Source of the DNA: Mesostigma viride
Lineage: Eukaryota; Streptophyta; Mesostigmatophyceae; Mesostigmatales; Mesostigmataceae
Length of the DNA stretch: 37,500 nt
Reading direction: 5' to 3'
Assembly: GCA_009746045.1 (NCBI GenBank)
Contig: RPFO01000310.1
Location: forward strand, 2,970,945-3,008,444
Part shown: positions 1 to 9,710 of the stretch, piece by piece
How the letters are laid out: every line of letters starts with the position of its first letter
Numbering within the stretch: the first letter of the stretch is position 1
Made by a program: the position numbers and the translations under genes
The notes under the pieces: generated by a model
The model's input: only the letters and a program-made list of their open reading frames with translations
Told to the model about the DNA's origin: nothing
Databases searched by the model: none

Positions 1-748
1 ACCGTTACAACCCGCCTGTACAGGATTTGTGGCAGGTTCTACAAGAAAAATCTCCTATGACCGCCATGGAATAAAACAACAACAACTAATACTACTAATC
101 CAAGAAAAATATCTCTGTGGTTGGCCCCAATGGCAACCATTACGTACTGTTGTGGCTATAATATCTCTGTCAGGCTATGACCGGCGCGGGATCCAACTGA
201 ACTGAACTGAACTTGTGGCGCGGTCAATGCCTCAATGCCCAATGGTCATGCCCGGCCGCAAGAAACTGAACTGAACTTCTGCGGGCTAGCATGGGCGCGT
301 ACAATACCTGTTGCTACTGCTGTACGGTAATGTGCTGCAATTCTCACGAAAGTTCTTGTTGTAGCCACAGCAGCCTCCTCTTTAGTAGTCACCAGTCGTC
401 GCTCGCCAGCACGACGTCCCTGCACATTGTCGAGAAAAACCATGAACCTGCTGGAGCATTTTCATGGCTTACTCCGTCTGAAATGTGCGGCTTCCCGGCT
501 TCCGGCGAGTCACAGGGTAGCCCTAGCTGGCCGGTCGTGCGTGGCGTCCGGAGTGTTCTCGCCAGGTTCTCGCTCGCGCAATGCGCTGATCTTTACCAAA
601 ATGACAGCAACCCCGGGCACGATTTCGCCTCGATTCCTCTTGTCGAGGTATCTTCCGTGCCTGCCATTAACAATTACCTCAATAAAATATTAGGCGATGG
701 AACTGGCCATGAAACGGGCGTGGACTGCGCATTAAAGGGCTGGGCACC
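1..748. other. 5' flank and leader region of the bZIP gene
   Basis: No separate gene is supported here. Two clusters of a TGAAC pentamer repeat lie at about 191-214 and 264-276. Several ATGs precede the bZIP start. The one at 291 opens a frame that runs past the bZIP start to 893 in another register, and one at 441 opens a frame to 693. If transcription starts upstream of 291 these would be upstream ORFs able to limit bZIP translation. If it starts later, or the leader is spliced, they mean nothing. Their translations resemble no family I know. Confidence 0.4.
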
Positions 749-3079
749 ATGGAAGTTGCCAGTGGCGTGGACGACGCTGATCTTATTAGCCTTTTCTTTG
801 ATAGTAATCTGCAACCTGTCGGTGCTGCTGAGGATCAAGCAACAGCTGGTCAAGGACAATCTGCCCCGTCTGCTCTTTCACCCGAGCTTCTAGATATCTT
901 TGTAGATGTAAAAGTAGAGTCGGCGGGGAATTCCGAAAGCGGTGATGGCAGCGCGTGTAACGCCGATCTTGTTGGATGTGCATCATCGTTTGATGAGCAC
1001 TCGGCCGGCTGGGCACCCTCGCCTCCATCGGCATCAGGGGCCGACGGCCCGCTTACGGGCCTTCAGTTTGACATAAACCAGGACGGCTGCGAGCAAGACA
1101 GTTTGCACCTGAAACGGAAGTACTCTCCCGAGATTGCAGAGGACGATGAATCGGCAGAAGATAAACGGAAGTCGAGAATGATGCGCAACCGTGAAAGCGC
1201 GCAGCAATCCCGGCAAAGGAAAAAGCTTCATATGGACGAGCTGGAGCAGCGCGTGAAGGAGCTTTCAGAGGACAACGCGAAGCTTACCAACGAAAACATG
1301 GCGCTGAAGCAACAATTGGCTTTCCTGTGCCAGCGCTTCGGCGTCCACCCGGTAACGGGCCCATTTCCGCCTGTCGGCGTGGTCCCTGGCATGGTCGGCA
1401 CTTTCCCCCCGATGGTGCCCATGCCCGCTCGCCTGCCATTACCCGGCAGGAGGCCCACTCCTCTTGCGGCAAGTCATAAGGGCCGTGGACGCGCCAAAGC
1501 GAGTAACCCGGCCACCTCCAAGACTCAAGCCGCGGCCGCTGTGCTGTCGGTATTTGCGTTTGTCTTCATTGCCCTGCCGTTCCTTGGGCCGTCTTCTCCT
1601 GGCGGTGGCAACATCTCCGTAGTTCCCTTCCACACCCAGGGTGTGTTACCTGCCATGCAGGGCGGCCCTGAGCTGACCTCTTCGCCGGCCCGGCGGGCGC
1701 TACTTTCACTCGAGGGCAGCAACACCAGCACATCCGCCTATCCCTACGAAGAAGGTGTCGTCGGGGAGGTTCGGACGTCCGTCACCATTCAGCCCATCAG
1801 GAGCAGGGGTGGGAACAGCTCCCTGCATGGCGGGGTGGGCAGTACCGACAACAAGTCTTCAAGGGTGTCCAGAAGCGCAGGGGGACCCTGGGTGGGAGAG
1901 CCTTCAGAGTTGCCCGAGTCTTCATCGTCGGCTATCCCTGTTCCCTCCCTGGGTGGATCCGAGGGAGAGACGCATGCTGCAATTAACAAGAGGCTCCCCC
2001 CTGGCAGTGGTGGCAACGTGGTGGCGGGCGGCCTGGCGCGGGCATCAGATTTATGGGCGCTCGATGCAATGGCGGCACTCCTGCGCGATGATGGCCGTGG
2101 GCTGGCGCTGCTGGATCTGGGCGTCAGCCAGGAACGCGCCGTCGCCAGCTCAGCAGGGCCGCTGGGCAAGGCCCCCCTGGGTGATGGCGGCCAGGCTCGC
2201 CATATCCCTCGGCACTCGTTCGCGTGGGCCGGCGGCCTTTTATCCTCGTTCCATTGCCGCGAGATCCTGTCCATCAGCAAGGAGGATTTGTCGGCAGCCG
2301 TCGCAAAGAAAGTTACGGTCTCCCCCGTCCCTGGCGCCAATGGTCATGATGATGACGTGACTGTGGACGGTAATCGCGAGGTGGTGATGTCATCGTCGGG
2401 CAGCGAGGGCGCCCCGCTGGCCCCTGCGGGCACCAGGGTTGGGGAGTCGGCGGGCCGTTTCGTGGATGCAGCGACGCACGACCCCCATGACGATAGTCGT
2501 GAGAGGGAAGGTGGGGAGCATCTGCGTGGCAGGCAACAGCAAAGGTCCACGCGCAAGCTAGGCTTGTTGCGACGGGCGCTTATGGGGTCATCGGCGCCAC
2601 AAGGGCCGGCCGTCCCACTGCCGCCACCTGGCACGCACCCGCGCGCCCATCTGGCCGCTGCGGCTGGGAAGGGGGGGAACGTGAGCCATGTTGCCAACAG
2701 GACCGGTGGGGAGCACCATTACGGGTTCTATAGTGGCGAGTTTGCAGATGCGGGTGCTAGTCATGCTGGCAACCGCGGCCTGGGGGGGTATTCCTTCAGC
2801 CCGTTTGACGGCCGGGATGACATTGTTAAGGTGTCGATTCTAGTGCCGACCCAGGGGCTGAATGTGGGGGCGGCCGGCGCGCCAGAGTCTCAGGGCGCCA
2901 ATAGCAGTGGTGGTGGGTTTGGGGATGGGGAAGGGAGTGGGGATGAAGGTGGCGTGGGTGGCGGCGCTGGGGTAGGCGGCATGTCGCAGGTGTTGGTGGT
3001 TCTTCTCCTGAACAGCGCCCAGTATATCACGTACTCATGCACCCTGCCAGCGATGGCGACGACGACAACCATCTTATGA
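749..3079 (+). CDS. bZIP17/28: ER-membrane-tethered bZIP transcription factor, bZIP17/28-like
   Basis: Single-exon gene of 776 residues. The start has a strong context (CACCATGG). Residues 1-135 are acidic and Ser/Pro-rich, like an activation domain. Residues about 137-193 are a bZIP: the basic region has the N-x7-R signature (N147 to R155, NRESAQQSR), followed by a leucine zipper. A hydrophobic segment at about 260-280 is the single membrane anchor. After it, RRAL at 315-318 fits the site-1 protease R-x-x-L pattern, and N288 and N324 lie in N-glycosylation sequons. The long C-terminal part (281-776) would be ER-luminal and is Gly/Ser-rich. The last 30 residues contain VLVVLLLNSAQYITYSC, which resembles the conserved C-terminal motif of plant bZIP17/28. 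In that family ER stress sends the protein to the Golgi, where S1P and S2P cleavage frees the bZIP part to enter the nucleus and induce chaperone genes. Activity here is inferred from architecture. Confidence 0.9.
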   Translation: MEVASGVDDADLISLFFDSNLQPVGAAEDQATAGQGQSAPSALSPELLDIFVDVKVESAGNSESGDGSACNADLVGCASSFDEHSAGWAPSPPSASGADGPLTGLQFDINQDGCEQDSLHLKRKYSPEIAEDDESAEDKRKSRMMRNRESAQQSRQRKKLHMDELEQRVKELSEDNAKLTNENMALKQQLAFLCQRFGVHPVTGPFPPVGVVPGMVGTFPPMVPMPARLPLPGRRPTPLAASHKGRGRAKASNPATSKTQAAAAVLSVFAFVFIALPFLGPSSPGGGNISVVPFHTQGVLPAMQGGPELTSSPARRALLSLEGSNTSTSAYPYEEGVVGEVRTSVTIQPIRSRGGNSSLHGGVGSTDNKSSRVSRSAGGPWVGEPSELPESSSSAIPVPSLGGSEGETHAAINKRLPPGSGGNVVAGGLARASDLWALDAMAALLRDDGRGLALLDLGVSQERAVASSAGPLGKAPLGDGGQARHIPRHSFAWAGGLLSSFHCREILSISKEDLSAAVAKKVTVSPVPGANGHDDDVTVDGNREVVMSSSGSEGAPLAPAGTRVGESAGRFVDAATHDPHDDSREREGGEHLRGRQQQRSTRKLGLLRRALMGSSAPQGPAVPLPPPGTHPRAHLAAAAGKGGNVSHVANRTGGEHHYGFYSGEFADAGASHAGNRGLGGYSFSPFDGRDDIVKVSILVPTQGLNVGAAGAPESQGANSSGGGFGDGEGSGDEGGVGGGAGVGGMSQVLVVLLLNSAQYITYSCTLPAMATTTTIL

Positions 3080-4257
3080 CAGCCTATATTATCATACAAC
3101 AGCGAAGTAGCATAGACTGTGTAGAAGAGCACAGGCTCAATGCCACTCATGCTTTCAGTTGGCAGAAACTAGCTGACGGCATGGAACGCACTGGAGGATC
3201 CATGTATGATACAGGCAAGGGGCTGCCTAAACTGGAAGTAACTTATTTAAACAAAGATAGTGAACGCATTTCCAATATGTGATTTTGTCACAGGTATAGC
3301 TTGGGATTCAGAGTAGTTTCTCTGTTATGACAAGTTGGTCGGTGATACAGCCGGCAGTGACTTTTAGTCACGCGCGCTCCCATGCGGGCCGGAGTCGCGT
3401 GGAGCACAGTAATACAAAGTCATATAGCTAGCTAGCTAGTGCTCCCCATATCCCGACAGTGACTTATGCTCACGTGACGCAGTCTACGTACGTGAAAATT
3501 AAACATGCAATTGATTTCATCAGTGATTTCCATCCCTGTTTGTACCTTCCTTACCAGCCAGCCATTTTTCGCTGATTTACTTACGACATGAAAAAATACT
3601 TACGTCATGGCTGGTATGAATTACGAGCCACGAGGTAGCCATGGCTGACGGCGGAGCTCATAACTTTCACGTTTGGGCACCAAATTCCGCCGTGAATATC
3701 ACAATCGCTTCGTCTTTAGATAAGACGCACACGCTGAAATATTTTTCCGAAGATATTACGCAATATATCATTAAATTAAATTAAATTAAGGGGACTCGGC
3801 GCGGCGAATATTTTCCGCGCCAAAAAAATTCCGCGGTACCCTCCGTACCGTGAAAAGTGGGTGCACGGTGCGCGCACCCCTTGCGGAAGTGGCCATGGCG
3901 ACTGCTTTTAGATGAAACGTGACAAATCTGGCTCGCGGAAAGCAGAAAAAATGCTCGATTGTTGGAGAAAATTAGCTACTGATTCTAATATATGGTGGGA
4001 TGGTTGCGATCTATAATGTCGCGGGCTTTTTTTCTTTGCCATCGGCAGGGGGGGTCCGGCCTGAATTTCTGTCGGGATGAATAAAGTATAATGGATGCCT
4101 GCCGGTGTGATTGTCGATTGTTGCCAGTTTTGATGGTCGTAAGGAAAGCTAGTTTAATGATGTTTCTAAGGCCGTAAAAATTCCCGCTGCTATCTTTACC
4201 TTTCCCGTCATTTTGCGGTAAGATAACATTAGGCCTGCGCGATGTGTGCCCAACCTC
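3080..4257. other. AT-rich intergenic region
   Basis: No convincing gene. There are CTAG repeats near 3425-3440, TTAAA repeats near 3772-3790 and a GC-rich patch at about 3790-3900 with TTTTCCGCGCC, which resembles an E2F-type site but is unsupported as a promoter. The segment 3463-3484 is the exact reverse complement of 34592-34613, within the repeat element near the right end of the window. A 47-codon frame, 3641-3784, contains FHVWAPNSAVN, faintly like the start of a CBM48 glucan-branching-enzyme module. It is too short to call a gene. Confidence 0.35.
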
Positions 4258-5789
4258 TCCATGAATTGAATTGAATTGAATTGTAACATAACTCCGTTGG
4301 GAGTATATGTAGCACATAGCCCTTGAGAGGGGGGCATATGGCCTATCATACATCCTAAGCTACTTCCTGCAAGGGTGGGGATGTAAAGGACCCTTGCTCT
4401 AGGTGCACCAGGGCACGTGCATCCCCATGATCTTCAAGCTATGCCCAGCGAAGGGGGAGCCTGTCATGGGGGGGAAGATCAGCATAGCTATACAAAAAAG
4501 CTAGGGCATGGCTGCTCAGCAGGGAGTTACTCCCTGCATGGGCACTGCATAATTAAATAAAGCTAGGCATCATCTGGAGTGTGGCTCAGCATAGGCACAC
4601 ATGTACATGACTAAAAAGGCTAGGCCTCAGCTGGTATAGTGCCTGTAGTAGGCGGGCATGTACAAGGCCACTGTCTAACTATTCTACACTACTGCTGTAT
4701 TCCCCTAGGCTGGGGCTGGAGTAGCTGGGGCCGCGGTGGTCGAGGGGGTCGCTTGCCAGGGCTTGTGGCCGACGTAGATGGCCGCCCCCTTCCAGTACAC
4801 CGGCTGGCCCGCCTTGGTCTGCCGGAGCTGGAGGTAGGTCGGCCATAGCTCCCGTCGCCGTTGTTGCTGTGCCAGGGTCAAGTCGTCGTCAAGGGTGAAG
4901 AGAGTCTTCTCGAGCCGCTTGCGGCGTCTGAGAAAAGAAATCTTGTCCGCCGGGGTCTTAAAGGTGAGAAGGAGCGGGGGCGGCCCGGCCTTACCCCGCG
5001 CGCGGGGAAGGCGGTGGGCGGCCAGCTCGATCTCACCAGTAAGGCCCATGCGATCAAGGATTTCTCTCTCAAAAGCACGCGCAAGCTTCTCGGAATTCTC
5101 ACCTTCCTCCATCTTGAGATTCTTGACAATGACGTTGAGGCTGTGCTTGGCGAGCTCGGCCTCCTCGCGGAGGTCAAGCGTCTGCCGCTGGAGCTGGGCT
5201 GCGACGGCGGAGGTGGTGGAGGTGGTATGTTGCTTAAGCATGTCCGCCCAGGTCGTGATGGGAGGAGCATCGCCGGCCAGGCCAGCCGGGGCTGGCTTGG
5301 CGGCAATGTCCTTCACTGCCTGGGCGGTGAGGCCTGCGGTGTTCTGCAAGACCTCGATAGCGATTGCATTATCCTTGAGGCGCTGGTCGATGTCGCGGAG
5401 CTGGGCGGTGATGGAGTCGGTGGAGGCGGAGGGGGCCCGGGGGGGGTGGAGGCGAGGAGGGTGGCGGTGGCGGTGGGGATGGTGGGGAGCTCAGCAGCCA
5501 GCGTGCCGCCAAGTGCCGCCACATCTGCGGCAAGAGGGTCTCCATGAAAGGGTGGCCTTTCTTGCGCGCCTGGGCACGAATAAATGCCCGTTATGGTACG
5601 TTCTTGTATTAAACGTATTAATCTAGCGTTTTCCTGCTTTCTTAGCTCGTTGAGCGTAAGCTTTTTGCCTTCTTTCCGGCCAGATGCTGCCAGTAAGTTG
5701 CGGGTCCTGGCGCTGCATCGCTGGATTCCTGGATGTCTTTTAGCAAGTTCGTCTGTGACATGGCTGGCTTTCTGCAGCGCGTGGCACAC
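4258..5789 (-). mobile_element. LINE-like element, copy 1: ORF1 plus 3' UTR, no reverse transcriptase
   Basis: Reads on the minus strand from about 5789. It carries an ORF1-type protein (5789-4705), then about 450 bp of 3' UTR with the motif CTCCCAACGGAGTTATGTTAC near its end, and a CAATT microsatellite tail at 4263-4283, a typical non-LTR retrotransposon terminus. The same order (ORF1, then the same 3' UTR) recurs in the plus-strand copy at 7920-9400. Neither copy has reverse transcriptase or endonuclease between ORF1 and the UTR, so both look like ORF1-only non-autonomous elements, comparable in layout to mammalian HAL1. The 5' boundary is uncertain. Confidence 0.7.
4705..5789 (-). pseudogene. 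LINE ORF1-type RNA-binding protein, broken by one -1 frameshift
   Basis: The protein lies in two registers. The first (5789 to about 5450) has a basic N-terminus (EGKKLTLNELRKQ) and a Pro-rich linker. The second (about 5450-4705) has a coiled-coil-like stretch (TAQLRDIDQRLKDN), then an L1-ORF1-like RRM and C-terminal domain: LNVIVKNLKMEE, AHRLPRARGK, LLLTFKTPADK, LTLAQQQRRRELWP and YWKGAAIYVG. In L1 elements ORF1p is a trimeric nucleic-acid chaperone packaging the element's RNA. The change of register falls at a run of eight C in the Pro-rich linker. Apart from that shift I see no internal stop. It could be a recent copy with one indel, a sequencing error in a homopolymer, or a frameshift used in translation. 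Confidence 0.65.
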
Positions 5790-6982
5790 AACCTGTCGGG
5801 AAGGTGTAATGCTTTTATTTCCATGCTTCTCTGAAATTTCTTTTGCTTTATAGACTGTCAGTTGTGTTCGAGGAAATTCACGCGGTCTTCCTAAGCAGCG
5901 GCATCATTTTCCCCAGACACTGACGAGCTGGCACCTGTCTCCTAAAGAAAGTGGCTCGTGCTTGTTAGAAAGGAGGCAGTGTGCATTTTGTGGGACACAA
6001 TGCTTTGGTGGCACATGCGTCAGGTAGGTTGTTCCAATGGTCTCTTCACCTTTCCCACTGAGTAAATGATAGCCTTTGTCATGCTAACCAGAGCAGCTAG
6101 CCACAGGTTGGCTGGATAAGAGGCAGCTTATTTTCTCTTTATATACTGCGTGTGTGGTCCTCCACGTGTCCGGCTTGTTGGGCATTTTGGAAGAGGGTTT
6201 TTAATGTGTTGTTGGGTGAAACAACTTGGTTGTTGGCACAAAATCACACATTATTAGCCTGAGATAGGCATTACATATGCTGCTCAGGCGTGTCGTCCTA
6301 CCAGCCTTGTTGTTAAGGGTAGACTCACAAGGCTGGCTGTGCCGATGGAGGGGTGGGGCGTATGAGGCTCCGGACATCCTCCTCACACTCCGTGATCAAT
6401 GTGGGCATGTTTTTGGGTGTCTAGGGTAGCAAAACAGATGTCATTTTGGCTCAGCACTAGCTCAATTCTCTTTTAGCGTCTACCCAGGTGGCATCACAAA
6501 AAATCAATAACTTGAGCTACGCTTGTCAGAATGAGCTCAAACTTTTGGGTTGTGTTTCCCCCCACTCAGTGGAATTTCGCATGTATGGATGACCCCATTC
6601 GATGTGTTGATGATTTGATTTATTTTTTTTGGCTCAAAAAAGTACCCATTTTGCGGGGAAATTAATAACTCAAACAAATGTGATTATTTTGACCATGTTA
6701 ATAGCCCAGATTTTTTAGAAGTGGGGGAACTTTGCGGGAATGTATGGGCAGGTCATTTGGATAAGTGGTTTGTCTTGGGCAAAATATGTCATAAATAGCG
6801 TCTTTATCTATTTTTTTTAGCTCGCCACCGGTGCGTGGTTGGGGGTAGTACCCCCAACAAGTGGTGGCATGAATGTCGAAACATCATATTTATGGTTCTC
6901 AATCATCACTAGATGGTTCCCAAGTGCATTGGAACTGATATTCAGTCAGTTTTTCAGGCTTTTGGACGTGCGAGTCCCCTTA
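5790..6982. other. Intergenic region, no recognisable gene
   Basis: Moderately AT-rich sequence between the retroelement fragments. No frame shows a family motif, and I see no tandem array or RNA gene. Part of it may be the 5' region of the minus-strand LINE copy or older transposon debris. Confidence 0.3.
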
Positions 6983-7425
6983 AATTATAACATGCCTCCG
7001 TGGGGAGGTCATGTAGCACATATTTCATGATGGATGGGGTGGAGGAAGCCGCGTGATCGAACTATCCTAACTCTATCTAGGAAATCCTAACTACACTACT
7101 CATCAAAACGCCTCCTCCGCTTGGGGGGAGGTGGCTTGCCCACAGGGTCGGGCGTGTGCGCCTTGACAATCTTCTTCCACCGCGTCTTGTCCTGCATGGC
7201 AGTCCAAAGACGAGAGAGAGAGTGGATGCGGTGCTCAAACTGGGCTGGGACCACTAGGTCGTCCAGCAACATCTGAACCAAGGTGACAGGTTTCCCTACC
7301 CTTTTGGGAATGTCCTTGGGGCCAGGCCAGGTCAGAATGTGCCGCCCTGGCTGTCCAAGCCGCTGGGGGCCGGCCAGACCAAGGGTGGTGTCGACCTGGC
7401 TGGTGCGGGCAAGGTGTCCAACAAA
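6983..7425 (-). mobile_element. 5'-truncated LINE fragment: putative end of ORF2 plus 3' terminus
   Basis: A minus-strand frame is open from about 7425 to the stop at 7096. It ends in HSLSRLWTAMQDKTRWKKIV followed by PPPPKRRRRFDE. The W-x-A-x-x-x-x-x-x-W pattern recalls the A-x-D-R-x-x-W segment near the C-terminus of many LINE reverse transcriptase ORFs. About 70 bp downstream is a relative of the 3' terminus of the ORF1-bearing copies (ATGTGCTACATGACCTCCCC, about 6987-7019). Finding that shared terminus behind a different ORF suggests an autonomous partner family whose 3' end the ORF1-only elements share. The ORF2 identity is inferred from a short fragment. Confidence 0.45.
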
Positions 7426-7439
7426 TGCAATATATCATG

Positions 7440-7919
7440 ACGATCTATTAATTAACGAGCTATTAATTAATTAATTAATCATGACGAGCAAACGCTCCTC
7501 TACGCAACGTCCAGCCTGGGGGCTGCGCAAAGCCCTGAAAATAAGTCTGCAGCTCCGGCTGGAGCCTCGCGCCCTCAGGCCGGCCCGGAAGGCAGCGGTG
7601 ATCGACACTAGTCGAGCACTGGTGGTTGCCCAGGTCCCTCCCGGGCTTGCCTCGCCCTCGGCATTGCCTGAGCCCAAGCGCAGTCGCCCTGGCGAACCTG
7701 GTCTGCGAGCGCAACTTTGACGTCGACAGGTTATTTTCCACCTTTGACGTCGACAGGCCCGGCTATTTTCAACAGCGGCCCCCAATGAAGATACTGGATC
7801 AGAATACTGGAGCTCGTGTTTTATGGGTGGCACGCCTCGCTCCTGGCCCTGTGCCAGCAGCTGGAAGCCAAAATGCGCCTGCGCAACGGATATCGAGCTG
7901 ACGGCTGGTTTTCCCAGGT
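7440..7919. other. TTAA-repeat tract and unassigned sequence
   Basis: A TTAATTAATTAA tract lies at 7446-7480. A direct repeat of TTTGACGTCGACAGG occurs at about 7717-7731 and 7743-7757. Frames on both strands are open here, but none has a recognisable motif, and the openness reflects GC-rich composition. It may be the 5' part of the plus-strand LINE copy. Confidence 0.3.
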
Positions 7920-9400
7920 GCCGCGGACCTGACCATGCCAGCCCGTCCTCGCCTTCAGCTCGCCGCTCTCTTCTCCATCCTCGCTCTGCCGACGACCTCT
8001 GGGTCCCCTCCCCCTTTCAAGACCGAATCCACCTTCCTCCACCACCTTCCGGAAGCCATCGCGCAGCACGTGACCTCCCTCGCTGCAGATGTGGCAGCCA
8101 TGGGCCGCACGCTGGCTGCCAAGCTCCCCGCCATGCATCTCCACCGCCACCTCCACCCTGCTCGCCCCCACCTACATGCACCCCCCCCACCACCTCCACC
8201 GACGCCATCACCGCCCAGCTCCGTGACATCGGCAAGCGCCTCCAGGACAACGCCATCGCCATCGAGTGCCTGCAAAACACCGCATGCAGACCTCACCCAG
8301 CTCGGTGAAGGACATTGCCGCCAAGCCAGCCCCTGCTGGCCCAGCAGGCAATGCTCCTCCCCACCACACCTGGGCGGACATGCATGCTGAAGCACCACAC
8401 CACCTCCACCGCCTCCACCATCGCGGCACAGCATAAGCAACAAACGCTCGACCTCCGCAAGGAGGCCGAGCTCGACAAGCGCAGGCCCTTAACGTCATCG
8501 TCAAGAACTTCAACCTGGTGGAAGCTGAGACGTACTCCGTGAAGCTTGCACAGGCGTTTGAGAACGAAATCCTTCGGGCCGCATGGACCTCATTGGTGAG
8601 ATCAAGCTGGAGGCCCACCGCCTTCCCCGCTCGCGGGGTAAGGCGGGGGCGCCTCCGCTGCTGCTCATCTTTGAGAACCCGGCGGACATGCAAGATTTCG
8701 TTCCTCAGACGCCGCAAGCGGCTGGAGAGGACTCACTACACCTTGGACGACGACTTGACCCTGGCGCAGCAACAACGGCGACGGGAGCTATGGCCGACCT
8801 ACCTCCAGCTCCGGCAGACTGTCAGCGGCGGGGAAGCCGGTTTACTAGCTGGAAGGGGGTGGCCGTAGTACGTCGGCCACAAGCCCTGGCAAGCGACCCC
8901 CGCTGCCCCAGCACCCTCAGCCACCCCAGCTTAGGGGACTATAGCAGTAGTAGTGTAGAATAGTGAGACCTAGCCAGTTGCGCGGCCTTGTACATCATGT
9001 ACGCCTCTTATAATGGGCCACCAGATGATGAATTAGCATTAATTATTTCGCCATGTACATGTGTATATGATGGGCTCCACACCAGATCGATGATGCATTG
9101 GATTTATTTAGTCACGCTTTGCCCATGCAGCCTGGAGTTGCAATTTCCGCTGAGACGCCATGTCCTAGACATTAATTGCCTAGCCATAATAATCTACTTC
9201 CACCCTATGCCAGGCCTTTTAGGTACGATACATCATGGTGGCTGGTGCAGGTGCACTTTGTGCTCCCAGAGCAGATGTAGTTTACATGCACCCAGTACCC
9301 TTGCAGGAAGTAGCTTAGAAGTATTAAAACGGCCATATGCCCCTTTTCAGGGATATGTGCTACATGTACTCCCAACGGAGACATGTTCCAATTTAATTTT
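7920..9400 (+). mobile_element. LINE-like element, copy 2: decayed ORF1 plus 3' UTR
   Basis: Plus-strand relative of the copy at 4258-5789. ORF1 remnants run from about 8070 to 8930. SLAADVAAMGRTLAAKLP, TAQLRDIGKRLQDNAIAIE, IKLEAHRLPRSRGKAGAPP and LTLAQQQRRRELW align to the other copy but lie in several registers, so the ORF is dead. The 3' UTR (about 8930-9400) aligns along its length and ends with TGTACTCCCAACGGAGACAT, then an AT-rich tail without the CAATT repeat. The N-terminal region before SLAADV differs from copy 1, so the two carry different 5' ends. Confidence 0.65.
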
Positions 9401-9710
9401 TAATGCAAATTTGTTATTTGGTAACTGCCAACACTCGTTTCCCGCGCACTGCCACGTTTTAAATACGCACGCTAACGCCAACTGGCGCTACGTACGCAGC
9501 GCTGCCTCGACTATGTGGCAGTGCGCAAGCGCTGTCGTGGATCTATCCTAGTTGCACGCTCGCATGCATCTGTAATTCCAATTGATGTGATCAGACCATC
9601 GCATCGTCACCACCCGCATCCGCCTGAGATTCCGCTTGCATTCTCGTTCCCGCACGCAGGCTAGCAAGTCATATGCAGTCAAAATGAGGACTTCGATCTG
9701 CTCAACGTGT

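Noticed and set aside
1755-2360. 201-codon frame inside the bZIP gene, and several antisense frames there
   Set aside because: Shadows of the GC-rich bZIP coding sequence, with no family features.
4861-5626. Two plus-strand frames of over 220 codons
   Set aside because: Antisense to the LINE ORF1, which carries the recognisable motifs.
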